A DNA stretch of 64,000 nt from Streptomyces cavernae (GCF_004023625.1 NZ_RPDJ01000002.1:1-64000), one strand, 5' to 3'; positions 1 through 8,240 are shown, numbered from the stretch's first letter. Numbers and translations: made by a program. The notes: a model not told the origin generated them from the sequence alone.

Positions 1-1085
1 TCAACGGCACCACCGAACTCGTCGCCATCAACTCCCGCTCCTGGCAGGGGGGATGCCTCGGCAACGATCCCGCCGAAACCCGCACCGGCGCCATCGACAC
101 CCGTGTCGACGACCTGGGCAGCTGGGTGGCCTCCACCGTTGCCGTCCCCCGCGTCACCGACCACACCGGTGACGGCAGGTCCGACGTCGCGTACCTGTAC
201 AACTCCGGGACCAACGCCGACGGCACCAACCGCACGGCCCTGTGGCTGCAGACCTCCACCGGCAGCGGCTTCAATGGGCTAGCGAAATCGTGGGACTCCG
301 CCACTGATTCCTGGAACTGGAACCTCAGCAAGACGGTGTCCGGCGACTTCAACGGTGACGGCCTCGCCGACGTGGGCGTCCTCTACAAGTACGCCAACAC
401 CTCCGACGGACGTGGCCACACCGCGCTGTGGACCTTCACGTCCACCGGTACCGGATTCCACGCACCGGTAAAGGTGTGGGACTCCGGCACCGGCTCTTGG
501 AGCTGGGACAGTTCTGCCCCGGTGTCCGGCGACTTCAATGGTGACGGCCTCGCCGACGTGGGCGTCCTCTACAAGTACGCCAACACCTCCGACGGACGTG
601 GCCACACCGCGCTGTGGACCTTCACCTCCACCGGTACCGGCATCAGCGCGCCGGTCAGAAAGTGGGATTCCGGCGACGGTTCGTGGACCTGGGACAACTC
701 CGCGCTGGTGGCGGGTGACTTCAACGGTGACGGCAAGTCCGACGTTGGCGTGCTGTACAAGTACGCCAACACCTCCGACGGACGTGGCCACACCGCGCTG
801 TGGACCTTCACCTCCACCGGTACCGGCATCAGCGCGCCGGTCAGAAAGTGGGATTCCGGCGACGGTTCGTGGACCTGGGACAACTCCGCGCTGGTGGCGG
901 GTGACTTCAACGGTGACGGCAAGTCCGACGTTGGCGTGCTGTACAAGTACGCCAACACCTCCGACGGACGTGGCCACACCGCGCTGTGGACCTTCACCTC
1001 CACCGGTACCGGCATCAGCGCACCGGTCAGAAAGTGGGATTCCGGCACCGGCTCCTGGACCTGGGACCGGACTAAGGTCGCCTGA
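1..1085 (+). CDS. FG-GAP/VCBS repeat protein, C-terminal part (5' end outside window)
   Basis: The frame is open from the first bases of the window to a TGA at 1083-1085, so the start codon lies to the left. The visible part is mainly a chain of about 62-residue blades, each with a calcium-loop-like DFNGDG motif followed by a DVGVLYKY strand and a GHTALWTFTSTGTG segment. An earlier, more divergent blade (HTGDGRSDVAYLY) precedes four very similar ones. This architecture is known from FG-GAP/VCBS beta-propellers at the C-termini of secreted Streptomyces hydrolases and surface proteins. The upstream catalytic or binding domain is not visible, so substrate and role cannot be given. It probably acts outside the cell, which is inferred from the family. 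It is followed directly by transposase debris. Confidence 0.85.
   Translation, partial: NGTTELVAINSRSWQGGCLGNDPAETRTGAIDTRVDDLGSWVASTVAVPRVTDHTGDGRSDVAYLYNSGTNADGTNRTALWLQTSTGSGFNGLAKSWDSATDSWNWNLSKTVSGDFNGDGLADVGVLYKYANTSDGRGHTALWTFTSTGTGFHAPVKVWDSGTGSWSWDSSAPVSGDFNGDGLADVGVLYKYANTSDGRGHTALWTFTSTGTGISAPVRKWDSGDGSWTWDNSALVAGDFNGDGKSDVGVLYKYANTSDGRGHTALWTFTSTGTGISAPVRKWDSGDGSWTWDNSALVAGDFNGDGKSDVGVLYKYANTSDGRGHTALWTFTSTGTGISAPVRKWDSGTGSWTWDRTKVA
345..1080 (+). repeat. 186-bp tandem repeats coding for FG-GAP blades
   Basis: The codons for the D-F-N-G-D-G motif recur at 345, 531, 717 and 903, exactly 186 bp apart. The third and fourth units (708-893 and 894-1079) are identical at the DNA level for roughly their first 130 bases, and differences are concentrated at the unit ends. 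Such identity points to recent unequal crossing-over or gene conversion. Confidence 0.9.
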
Positions 1086-1144
1086 TCTCAGGTAGAGGTA
1101 CTGGTCAAGTCCATGGGTCATGTCCCTTGGCGTGGTGTAGCTGA

Positions 1145-1570
1145 TCATTCGGCGGTGCCGGGCAGGCAGGTGGTGTCGTCTGGATAGAGGCTGTCCATGC
1201 TCTCGATGGAGAGGTAGCGGCGGGGGAAGGCGATCCATTCGTCGTGCTCGACGAGGACGGCGGTGGCCAGGCGGGTGACGGCAGCGGTGTTCGGGAAGAC
1301 CTGGACGACGTCGGAGCGTCGCTTGATCTCCCGGTTCAGCCGCTCCAGAGGGCTCGTCGACTGCATCTTCTTCCAGTGCTGGTGAGGGAAGTCCGCAAAC
1401 GCGGTCAGGTCCTCCTTCGCGTCGAGGAGCATGTCTTTGACCTTGGGGAATTGTTCGCCGAGCATGTCCGCGACGGTGTCGAGGTGGGCCCGGACCGCTT
1501 CTGCGGTGGGCTGGGCGAAGAGAGCGCGGATGGTCGCAGCGATCATCTCCGCGGCTCCCTTCGGGAACGT
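1145..1570 (-). pseudogene. IS256-family transposase, C-terminal remnant
   Basis: On the minus strand the residues MQSTSPLERLNREIKRR, VVQVFPNTAAVTRL and the closing RYLSIESM match the C-terminal third of IS256-family (MuLE-type) transposases, whose full length is about 400 residues. Only about 140 residues remain. Homology stops near 1570, where the upstream sequence reads as an unrelated extension. The first two catalytic acidic residues are lost, so the copy is dead. It abuts the FG-GAP gene and marks the left edge of an insertion-sequence graveyard. Confidence 0.8.
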
Positions 1571-1786
1571 CACTAGGCCTAGGGCATCGCCAGCCGGAAG
1601 CGCAAGGGCCGCAACGGCGGGCACGCGCCAGCCTCCACTGCAAGCGGCGCGACACCGTCGAACGCTGCATCCCCGCCGGTCGAAGGCGCATCGAAGGCCG
1701 GTCGATGAGACGCCGAGGGCGGGAAGAGGAGCAGGTCAACCGACGTGCGTCACTCGACCCGCCAAGCGCCTTCCAAGCGCTTGGCC

Positions 1787-1815
1787 GCAGGTTCGAGTCC
1801 TGCCGGGGGCGCCCA
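1787..1815 (+). other. tRNA 3'-end remnant, putative attachment site
   Basis: The sequence has a perfect T-arm (stem GCAGG/CCTGC around loop TTCGAGT at 1787-1803) followed by CGGGGGC, which fits the 3' strand of a tRNA acceptor stem. No matching 5' acceptor strand (GCCCCCG) or D-arm is visible upstream, so this is not a complete tRNA gene. A strong terminator follows at once. Isolated tRNA 3' halves are typical of att sites left by tRNA-targeting integrases. That origin is an inference, because no integrase gene is present here. Confidence 0.6.
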
Positions 1816-1820
1816 GTCTC

Positions 1821-1845
1821 CGCCCTCCTTCGGGAGGGCGTTTTT
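1821..1845 (+). terminator. Rho-independent terminator after the tRNA remnant
   Basis: An 8-bp GC stem (CGCCCTCC/GGAGGGCG) with a TTCG tetraloop is followed by five T residues. This is the usual terminator of a tRNA gene. Confidence 0.9.
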
Positions 1846-2485
1846 ACTGTTCAGAGCGGGTACCGCTGGCCGCGACGAATCCCCAGCCCTCTCTTGACGA
1901 TCAAGGCAGGACTTCCGGGGCTGTCCGGCTCGTGGGCGGCCGACGGAAGGCGGCGTGCGCCCGCCGGCGGCCCAGCCGCCCTCGCCGACGAGGTGCACTG
2001 AATCGTTGGGCGACGTCTTGATCGGCGGAGGCTTGGGGGCAGCTTTGGGGGCTGTCTTCGGATTGACGGCTTTGGGGGAGCGTTACAGGCAGCGTCGTCT
2101 CCAACGCCTGGGCCTGTGGAGCGCGCCTTCCAGCGATCGTCCTGGAGGGGTCTAGGAGACTCCGGAGCCGTTTCAGTACAGCAGCGAACTACCCACCGAA
2201 TACGCCGACCTCGGTGGCCGCTACTTCATCGAGTGCACCGGCCGGGCCCGGCAGGCGCGGCGCCTCGTCAGCCAGCTCAAACAACTCGGCTACCACGTGA
2301 TCAGTTTCCGTCTCATTCGACGCCGTTCACCGTCGTTCAGACGAGCCCCGGAGCCGCTCCCGCCGTGATGGCCGACCGACCATGAACACAGGTGAACGCC
2401 CCCACACCCAGCCCATCACCAATCAACGCAGTTGAAAGCGTGTTGGCATTGGAGTTGGGCCACGGCACGCGGAGGACGGCGACGC
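1846..2485. other. No confident gene; short orphan coding-like frames
   Basis: No complete gene is supported here. A plus-strand frame from 2156 to 2368 has coding-like composition (segments such as EYADLGGRYFIECTGR and LVSQLKQLGYHVISF) but has a stop immediately before it and no start codon, so it is best read as a gene fragment of unknown family. A second short frame near 2005-2155 encodes a hydrophobic Gly/Ala/Leu segment and could be a small membrane peptide with a TTG start. Neither is recognised. Confidence 0.4.
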
Positions 2486-2614
2486 GTGATCGACTTGGAT
2501 GTGGAGACCATCATCGCCAGCGGTATAGCCGTCCTGGGGACGCTGCTGGGTTCGAGGATCACCCTGGCGTTCCAGCAGCGCACCGCCGACAGGAGCCACC
2601 AGCTAAATCGGTGC
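2486..2614 (+). pseudogene. Truncated small membrane protein gene
   Basis: From a GTG at 2486 the frame encodes an acidic start, one hydrophobic helix (IIASGIAVLGTLLGSRITL) and then FQQRTADRSHQ. This matches the N-terminus of a widespread uncharacterised Streptomyces family in which a single membrane helix is followed by a long charged cytoplasmic helix. Family assignment is from memory of the motif. Similarity ends where the convergent HAD-like gene begins, so the cytoplasmic part is missing and the gene is probably dead. Confidence 0.5.
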
Positions 2615-3133
2615 TCACTTGGGCGCGAGGGCACGAAGCCAACCGGCGAGTGCGGAGAAGTCGGCGTCTTCCAGGCCTTTAGCCGGGTCTACGTGATGGA
2701 GCAGCGACGGTCCAGGGTGGCTGGCGGCGACCCACTGACGATCCATCGCACTGATCTCGTCGTCGACCCAGATAAACGGCTGGCCATTGGCCCGCTCGAC
2801 AAGGGGGCGGGTCTTCCAGTGCAGGCCGCGCGGGCCTTCTTCAGCGCAGACGTCCGGCCACTCCACGACGGGCAGCTTCGGCAGTCCGATGCGTGGGGCG
2901 ACAGTCTCGTTCGCCTCCTCCATCCAGGTCGAGGCCCATATGAGGTGGCAGCCCAGAGCCATGAGGCGTGCCCCGACGCCCGGGTCAAGCCGCGTCAGCA
3001 GCGGGTTCCCCTGATTGACAGGCGTCGAGGCGTGGGCCGTAGAGGCCTGTGGGTGAACGGACGACGACCCGAACGGGATGAGTGGACCGTCGACGTCGAG
3101 GAAGAGGAGGGGGCGCTCCGCCGCGCTTGTCAT
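2615..3133 (-). CDS. HAD-like hydrolase domain protein
   Basis: This 172-residue protein starts at ATG 3133. The N-terminal LLFLDVDGPLIPFG is HAD motif I, with the nucleophile Asp and the Asp two residues on. Further in, HLIWASTWMEEAN supplies the motif II region, and FIWVDDEISAMDRQW near residue 120 holds the acidic motif IV. The closing part is LEDADFSALAGWLRAL. The length and motif order fit the small HAD domain-containing proteins common in Streptomyces, probably soluble phosphatases of unknown substrate. It is intact although its surroundings are decayed. No operon partner is visible. Confidence 0.8.
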   Translation of the reverse strand: MTSAAERPLLFLDVDGPLIPFGSSSVHPQASTAHASTPVNQGNPLLTRLDPGVGARLMALGCHLIWASTWMEEANETVAPRIGLPKLPVVEWPDVCAEEGPRGLHWKTRPLVERANGQPFIWVDDEISAMDRQWVAASHPGPSLLHHVDPAKGLEDADFSALAGWLRALAPK

Positions 3134-3400
3134 GGCGGCACGATAGCCCGGCGCTCAGACCTGCTGAGCTGAGTGGCAGCACATTGGCGCTGCGGCAGCG
3201 ACAAAATGACTGGGCCGGGGGCGGTCGGTCCGAGAGGCGGAACTGAATCATCGTCAGCTGGGCGAGTTTGCGATCTCTGGTCTGTCAGATGAGGGTAAAT
3301 CGGTATGCAGATTGAAGGAGGGGCGTATATCGGCTCATCCTTGGCGCCATGAGTCTTGTCTTCGCCTCCTCCGACGTGCCCGCCATGGGCGGCTACGCGC

Positions 3401-3571
3401 ACGACCCTCGAGCGGCTGCGGGGTGCACCGACCTTCGACCAGGTCGCCGGGCGGATCGGGGCGATGCTCCAGGACAGGGCCCTGGTCGCTCACAACGCCC
3501 AGTTCGACTACGACTTCGTGGCCCACGAGTTCGCGCGTGCGCGGATGTGGCTGCCGGTGTCGCAGCGGCTG
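3401..3571 (+). pseudogene. DEDDh 3'-5' exonuclease (DnaQ-like), internal fragment
   Basis: About 57 residues survive: LERLRGAPTFDQVAGRIGAM, then LVAHNAQFDYDFVAHEFARA and MWLPVSQRL. The AHNAQFDYDF stretch is the ExoII motif of DEDDh exonucleases such as the DNA polymerase III epsilon subunit. The ExoI (DxETTG) and ExoIII (HxxxD) motifs are absent on both sides, so the piece cannot be active. The sequence on the right runs into a decayed IS5 transposase. It looks like a scar from IS-mediated deletion. Confidence 0.7.
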
Positions 3572-3770
3572 TCCCTTCGACGAGGAGTCGGCACCGCCGA
3601 AGGGAACCGTCGATCAGGCCCTCGCCGGCCGTCGTGCGGAAGCCGACCAGTGGCTTGCGGCCTCGCAGTACGGCCATGGCGACAGGCTGTCTCCGGCCCG
3701 GAGCGCCGAAGGAGCAGCACCGGTGGGGACCCGTGTCCTGTGCGGTGAGGCGGATGTCGACCCCGTACGG

Positions 3771-4349
3771 GGAAAGTGGAGCTGGATCGTGCCGGACGGC
3801 CTGTGGGAGATGGCCGAGCCGCTGATCCCGGAGCAACAAGCACGGCCGCAGGGCGGCGGAACGGCGAACACCCGGATGAGACGCTGTTCGCGGCCATCGT
3901 CTACGTGCTGGTCAGCGGATGCGCCTGGCGGTCCCTGCCATCGTGCTTCGGTGTCTCGAAGTCAACGGCCCACCGTCGTTTTCTGATCTGGTCCAGAGCT
4001 GGGGTGTGGGCCGGCTGCACGAAGCCGTGCTGACTCGGCTCGACGACGCGCGCCTGATCGATGTTTCCCGGGGGATCCTCGACTCCGCCCAGGTCCGGGC
4101 TCAAAGGGGCGCGAACACACGGGTCCGAGCCCCGTGGGCCGGGGCGGCCCGGATGCCGGGATGCACGTCCTGCGGGACGCGGAGGGACTGCCCCTGGTCG
4201 TCGGTGTCTCAGCCGCCGACACACACACCGGCGAGGGTCTGCACCCCATGGCGGTGGGTGAGGAGTGGCGCCTCGACCGACGCCGGTCCTGGCGAGAGCC
4301 CTCGCAGTGGCGATTGATTGAGCCCGATACCGAATTGGCGTTACTTTGA
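3771..4349 (+). pseudogene. IS5-family transposase, multiply frameshifted remnant
   Basis: Fragments in successive frames read as one transposase: WSWIVPDGLWEMAEPLIPEQ (about 3771), TLFAAIVYVLVSGCAWRSLP and STAHRRFLIWSRAGVW (3875-4015), LHEAVLTRLDDARLIDVSRG (4017-4108) and HVLRDAEGLPLVVGVSAADT (4134 onward). At least three frame changes separate them, more than the single programmed shift known for some IS5 subgroups. The C-terminal catalytic Glu region is missing. It is an old inactive copy lying just upstream of the LysR gene. Confidence 0.8.
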
Positions 4350-4398
4350 GACGACTGGTGGATAACTGAGTAGGGCGGGCCGAGCCCGAGGAGTCGTC

Positions 4399-5292
4399 GT
4401 GGAGCTGCGTCATCTCACGGCCTTCGTCGCCGTGGCCGAGGAACTGCACTTCGGCCGGGCGGCCAAGCGGCTGCACATGGCCCAGCCGCCGCTCAGTCAG
4501 CAGATCCGCCAGCTGGAGAAGGAACTGGGCGTCCAGCTCTTCGAGCGCAGTACTCGGTCCGTGCGGCTCACCAGTGCGGGGGAGTCCTTCCTCGCACCGG
4601 TGCGCAAGGTGCTGGACGATCTGGACATCGCCGTACGGGTGGCCAAGTCCGCCGGGCGCGGTGAATTCGGACGGGTGAGCGTGGGGTTCGCCGGAGCCTC
4701 CAGCCACTCGGCCATTCCCCGGCTCGCCCGGGCCGTGCGGGCGGCGCATCCAGGGATCGAGCTCGTCATGCACGGCCAGACCTACGCCAACCGTGCCCTC
4801 GACCTGGTGGTGGACGGCTCGCTCGACCTCGGCTTCGTCCGGCTGCCGGTGACGCAGCCGCTCGTCGACACGCGGGTCATCTACGAGGAGGAGCTGGTCT
4901 GCGCGCTGCCCGCGGACCACCGCCTGGCGGGAGAGAAACGGATCGACGTCGCCGATCTGGCGGGCGAGCCGTTCGTCAGCTTCCCCGCGAACGCGGGCTC
5001 GAGTCTGCGGGACGCCATGATCGACGTCTGCGAGGCGGCGGGGCACTATCCGCGCGTGGTGCAGGAGGCGCCGGACTCGTACACGATCCTGGCCATGGTG
5101 GCGACGGGGGTCGGCGTTACCCTCACGCTGTCCTCCGTGATGCACATCCAGCAGCCGGATCTGGTCTACCGGCCACTGCTGGGCGAGCCCATCGTCCTGC
5201 GAACCGCTCTGGCCTGGCGCAGGGACAACCCGTCGGCCGCGCTGCGCAGTGTGCTCGCGGTGTCCGAAGCGGTGCTGCCATCGCCGCGGTGA
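4399..5292 (+). CDS. LysR-family transcriptional regulator
   Basis: The 297-residue protein starts at GTG 4399, with CGAGGAG about six bases upstream as ribosome binding site. Residues 1-60 hold the winged helix-turn-helix (LRHLTAFVAVAEELHFGRAA, then LSQQIRQLEKELGVQLFER and LTSAGESFL). Residues 90-295 form a type-2 periplasmic-binding-like effector domain. The length is normal for the family. LysR regulators usually act on a divergent neighbour and respond to a small metabolite. Here the left neighbour is transposon debris and the right one is a truncated convergent mntH, so the target cannot be inferred from context. Confidence 0.93.
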   Translation: MELRHLTAFVAVAEELHFGRAAKRLHMAQPPLSQQIRQLEKELGVQLFERSTRSVRLTSAGESFLAPVRKVLDDLDIAVRVAKSAGRGEFGRVSVGFAGASSHSAIPRLARAVRAAHPGIELVMHGQTYANRALDLVVDGSLDLGFVRLPVTQPLVDTRVIYEEELVCALPADHRLAGEKRIDVADLAGEPFVSFPANAGSSLRDAMIDVCEAAGHYPRVVQEAPDSYTILAMVATGVGVTLTLSSVMHIQQPDLVYRPLLGEPIVLRTALAWRRDNPSAALRSVLAVSEAVLPSPR

Positions 5293-5339
5293 TCGAGTCC
5301 GCAAGAACCCGTGCGGCGAGTTCGGCGGCGGCGGGGTCG

Positions 5340-5421
5340 GCCGACATACGGGCGCCGAGTGGGCCGGGCCGACACGCGGGGGCCGAGTGGGCCGGCCGAC
5401 ACGCGGGGGCCGAGTGGGCCA
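5340..5421. repeat. Three tandem copies of a 27-28 bp unit
   Basis: The unit GCCGACACGCGGGGGCCGAG plus TGGGCCG is repeated at 5340-5367 (one base longer, two changes), 5368-5394 and 5395-5421, with a partial fourth copy starting TCCGACACGC. It lies between the stop codon of the LysR gene and a terminator hairpin. No coding role is apparent. Confidence 0.85.
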
Positions 5422-5430
5422 TCCGACACG

Positions 5431-5458
5431 CAACCCCGCCGTGTGCACAGCGGGGTTG
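5431..5458. terminator. Bidirectional hairpin between lysR gene and mntH remnant
   Basis: A perfect 9-bp inverted repeat CAACCCCGC/GCGGGGTTG surrounds a 10-nt loop. It sits between two convergent genes. There is no clear T tract, as is common in Streptomyces. Confidence 0.65.
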
Positions 5459-5507
5459 TCGCGTTTCTCGATGCGGACCGTCTCCTTTGTCCGGTGCGGA
5501 CCGTCCC

Positions 5508-5699
5508 TCAGCCCATGAAGACCTGCTGCAGCAGATAGATGTTGATCCCGGAGATCAGCAGCGCCGCCACCCACCCCAGGAACGTGGTCACCGGCCGGTT
5601 CACCAGATCCCCCATCAGGTCTCTCCGGCGGCTGATCAGAACGAGCGGGATCAGGGCGAACGGGATGCCGAACGAGAGCACCACCTGGGAGAGCAGGCT
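5508..5699 (-). pseudogene. mntH: NRAMP manganese transporter MntH, C-terminal remnant
   Basis: On the minus strand the frame ending at TGA 5508-5510 reads SLLSQVVLSFGIPFALIPLV, then SRRRDLMGDLVNRPVTTF, a hydrophobic helix and the closing LLQQVFMG. This matches the last two membrane helices of MntH (NRAMP family), a proton-coupled Mn(II)/Fe(II) importer of about 400 residues. Only about 64 residues remain. The 5' side ends abruptly at about 5700, exactly where the next IS5-like sequence begins, so the gene was probably cut by that insertion and a later deletion. It cannot encode a functional transporter. Confidence 0.8.
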
Positions 5700-5752
5700 T
5701 AGTCGAGGCTTAGTCGCCGTTTCCTTTGGCTTGATCGTTCGTTGAGCGGTGC

Positions 5753-6440
5753 ATGACGGGTCTGATTGAGCGGTTGGTGCCGGATGAGTTATGGACGCTG
5801 TTCCGGCGGGTGGTGCCGCCGACGGAGGTCATACGTCCGCAGGGCGGCGGCCGACGGCGGGCGGGTGACCGCGAATGCCTGGCGGCGATCATCTTCGTAG
5901 CGACCTCGGGTTGTACTTGGCGGCAGTTGCCCCCGGTGTTCGGCCCGGCCTGGCCCACGGTCTACCGGCGCTTCGCGCAGTGGAGCCGGGACCGGGTCTG
6001 GGCCAGGCTCCACAGAGTCGTCCTCGACGAGCTCGGCGCCCGCGGCGAGCTGGACTGGTCGCGGTGCGCGATCGACTCCGTCAGCCTCAGGGCCGCAAAA
6101 GGGGGCCCCGACCGGACCGAATCCGACCGACCGCGGCAAGAGCGGATCGAAAATCCACCTGATCACGGACCGGAACGGTCTGCCCCTGTCGTTGGGCATC
6201 TCCGGCGCCAACCTGCACGACAGCCTTGGCCTGAAGCCACTGGTACGCGGGATACCGCCGATCCGCTCCCGGCGCGGCCCGCGTCGCCGGCGACCGGCCA
6301 AGCTCCACGCCGACAAGGGATACGACTACGACCACCTGCGCCGATGCCTCCGCAAGCGGGGCATCCGTCATCGCATCGCCCGCAAAGGCATCGAGTCCTC
6401 GCAGCGGCTGGGCCGCCACCGTTGGGTCGCCGAGCGGACA
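5753..6440 (+). mobile_element. IS5-family transposase with frameshift, 3'-truncated
   Basis: ORF A starts at ATG 5753 (MTGLIERLVPDELWTLF) and includes the conserved ATSGCTWRQLPPVFG and TVYRRFAQWSRDRVW. It runs to ARGELDWSRCAIDSVSLRAA. At the slippery-looking AAAAGGGGG run near 6098 the homology moves to another frame, GPNPTDRGKSGSKIHLITDR then LPLSLGISGANLHDS, KLHADKGYDYDHLRR and RHRWVAERT. This A/B arrangement fits IS5 subgroups that make transposase by frameshifting. The usual end of ORF B (about 40 more residues) is missing because an unrelated sequence takes over at about 6441. No terminal inverted repeats could be paired, so the element is likely immobile. Confidence 0.8.
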
Positions 6441-6592
6441 GTGTGTGGCCAGCAGGTGGTCGTTCTCGGTGGTGGCCTGCTTGCGGCCGGGGACGGTGAG
6501 TCCGGCCTCGCGCAGCGCGGTCCGTGTGTGGAAGCGCCCGTACCAGGTCACCGGCACCGGCCACACGTCGTCGTGCGCGATCATCGACAGCA
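6441..6592 (-). other. Unrecognised coding-like fragment
   Basis: The minus strand keeps an open frame with protein-like composition: LSMIAHDDVWPVPVTWYGRF, HTRTALREAGLTVPGRK and ENDHLLAT. It has neither start nor stop of its own and is bounded by the IS5 remnant on one side and a glycosyltransferase scrap on the other. I do not recognise the family. It is included because the neighbouring frames do not look coding. Confidence 0.35.
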
Positions 6593-6593
6593 C

Positions 6594-6652
6594 ACGAAGC
6601 CCGTTTCGGGATCGTCGAAGTACCCCACGGTGTCCGCCAGCCAGTTCGGTTC
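6594..6652 (-). pseudogene. Glycosyltransferase family 2 fragment, inverted piece
   Basis: The minus strand reads EPNWLADTVGYFDDPETGFV. In GT2 cellulose-synthase-like enzymes this stretch directly follows the VVDADY motif. That motif is present in the adjacent plus-strand fragment, so this short piece appears to be the continuation of the same gene in the opposite orientation. Confidence 0.55.
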
Positions 6653-6656
6653 GACG

Positions 6657-6872
6657 AACTACGAAGTGATCGTCATCGACAACAACACCACGGACGAAAG
6701 CCTCTGGCGGCCCGTGGAAGAGCATTGCGCCCGGCTGGGACCGCGTTTCCGGTTCCTGCACGTGGAGGGGATTACCGGCGCGAAGGCCGGCGCGCTGAAC
6801 TGGGCACGGCCCCACATCGACCCTCGCGCGGAAGTGGTGGGCGTGGTCGATGCCGACTACAGGCTGGCGCCG
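6657..6872 (+). pseudogene. Glycosyltransferase family 2 fragment
   Basis: About 72 residues of a GT-A fold are readable: YEVIVIDNNTTDESLWRPVE, RFRFLHVEGITGAKAGALNW and AEVVGVVDADYRL. The IDNN and DAD motifs are the nucleotide-sugar and metal binding signatures of processive GT2 enzymes (cellulose, hyaluronan or chitin synthase-like). The N-terminus is missing, and the sequence after DADYRL is replaced by an IS630 transposase. It cannot encode an enzyme. Confidence 0.7.
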
Positions 6873-6885
6873 GTCATGTCGAACA

Positions 6886-7586
6886 GTTCTGAAGCCGCAC
6901 CGCTCGGGCACCTTCAAGATCTCGAAAGACCCGGCGTTCGCGGAGAAGGTCGCCGATGTCGTCGGTTTGTACCTGGCCCCGCCCGGTGGCGCCGTGGTGC
7001 TGTCGATCGACGAGAAGACGCAGGTGCAGGCCCTGGACCGGACCCAGCCAGTGCTGCCGGTGACTTTCGCGGCCACCGAGAAGCGCACCCACGACTATGT
7101 GCGGCACGGCACCACGAGCCTGTTCGCCGCGCTGAACGTCGCGACCGGTGAAGTGCTGGGCGAGTGCAGGCCGAACCGGAACGGCGCGACCTTCCTGGCG
7201 TTCCTGAAGAAGGCCGTCAAGCCACATACAGGGAAGGAAATCCATATCGTCCTGGACAACCTCTCCACGCACACCACTCCGGACGTGAAGGCGTGGCTGG
7301 CGAAGAACCCGCCCGTCCACTTCCACTTCACCCCCGTCGGGTCCCCGTCGGGTCCTCGTGGTTGAACCAGATCGAGATCTGGTTCGGGATCATCACCCGG
7401 CAGTCCATCCGCCGCGGCACGTTCGCGAGCGTCAACGTCCTGGTCAAACAGATCCGCGACTACATCGACTCCTGGAACGAGAACGCGAAACCCTTCACCT
7501 GGACCGCCACCACCGACGAGATCCTCGCCAAGGTCCGACTCGTCCAGACCGGCGTGAAGAAACTCGTCAATAACAACACGAAGTAA
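6886..7586 (+). mobile_element. IS630-family transposase, 5'-truncated and frameshifted
   Basis: The readable protein begins with KPHRSGTFKISKDPAF and carries the three DDE catalytic positions: LSIDEKTQVQALDR, HIVLDNLSTHTTPDVKAW and, in a second frame, WLNQIEIWFGIITRQ. It ends with VRLVQTGVKKL and a stop at 7584-7586. About 100 N-terminal residues, including the helix-turn-helix, are missing. The frame change is explained by an 11-bp tandem duplication (7333-7343 and 7344-7354). Removing one copy restores HFTPVGSSWLNQIE, the family sequence. The copy is inactive. Confidence 0.85.
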
Positions 7587-7910
7587 CGCAATCAGGATCA
7601 CGAGACACTAGCGCGTCTGTTGCAGGGCGCGGGGCCGAAACATCAAGAGGCCAGGTCAAAGTACAGAGGTGTTCCAGCTGCGGGCTCTGGGCGCGGTCCC
7701 ATGCATTCCCCCAGCTCAGCGCCCAAACCGCCCGCAAATGATCGCAGCTTCCCAAGCTGAGGGCTTCGATGCTGTAGCCCTGGGGCGGTTGGGTCGCTCA
7801 CCGGCAGTGGCCATGCCGGTCATCATCCCGGCCGTTCGGGGGATACGCGGGCGGCCTCAGAGACGTATCCCACCCTGCGGGGGCATCCCTTGCTGGGACG
7901 AAAGGGAGAC
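7587..7910. other. Intergenic, no gene seen
   Basis: No supported gene in about 320 bases. The first 25 bases probably belong to the end of the IS630 element. The last bases carry the ribosome binding site AAAGGGAG of the GYD gene. Confidence 0.5.
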
Positions 7911-8240
7911 ATGATGCCGCTCTATCTATCGAGGTTCAGCTACACGCCGGAGACCTGGGCGAGACTCATCGGCCACCCAGAGGACCGTGCGAAGGCCGCT
8001 CAGTCGTACATCGAGTCCGTTGGCGGCAAGCTCCACGGCTTTTGGTACGCGTTCGGCGCCCGCGACGGTTACAACCTGTGGGAGGCCCCTGACAACGTCT
8101 CCATGGCTGCGGTCGCCCTGGCGATCAGCGGCGGCGGCGCACTCAGCTCGTTCGAGACGACCGTTCTCCTGACCGTCGACGAAACCATGGATGCCCTGCG
8201 CAAAGCCGGGCAAGTCCAGTACCGGGCTCCCGGCGCGTAG
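7911..8240 (+). CDS. GYD domain protein
   Basis: The 109-residue protein starts at ATG 7911, or ATG 7914, with AAAGGGAG just upstream. It reads MPLYLSRFSYTPETWARL, then KAAQSYIESVGGKLHGFWYA, and has the namesake core GYNLWEAPDN near residue 59, followed by VALAISGGGALSSFETTVLL and MDALRKAGQVQYRAPG. This is the whole of a GYD domain (about 100 residues, ferredoxin-like fold). The family's function is not established. It is intact, stands alone between decayed sequences and has no visible operon partner. Confidence 0.88.
   Translation: MMPLYLSRFSYTPETWARLIGHPEDRAKAAQSYIESVGGKLHGFWYAFGARDGYNLWEAPDNVSMAAVALAISGGGALSSFETTVLLTVDETMDALRKAGQVQYRAPGA

Noticed and set aside
1776..1815. A complete tRNA-Gly or tRNA-Arg gene
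   Set aside because: An anticodon-like loop CTTCCAA sits upstream of the T-arm, but no D-arm or 5' acceptor strand pairing with CGGGGGC can be found, so only a 3' remnant is supported.
3312..3986. Single gene joining the exonuclease and transposase region
   Set aside because: The frame mixes parts of two unrelated decayed genes; neither is read completely in it.
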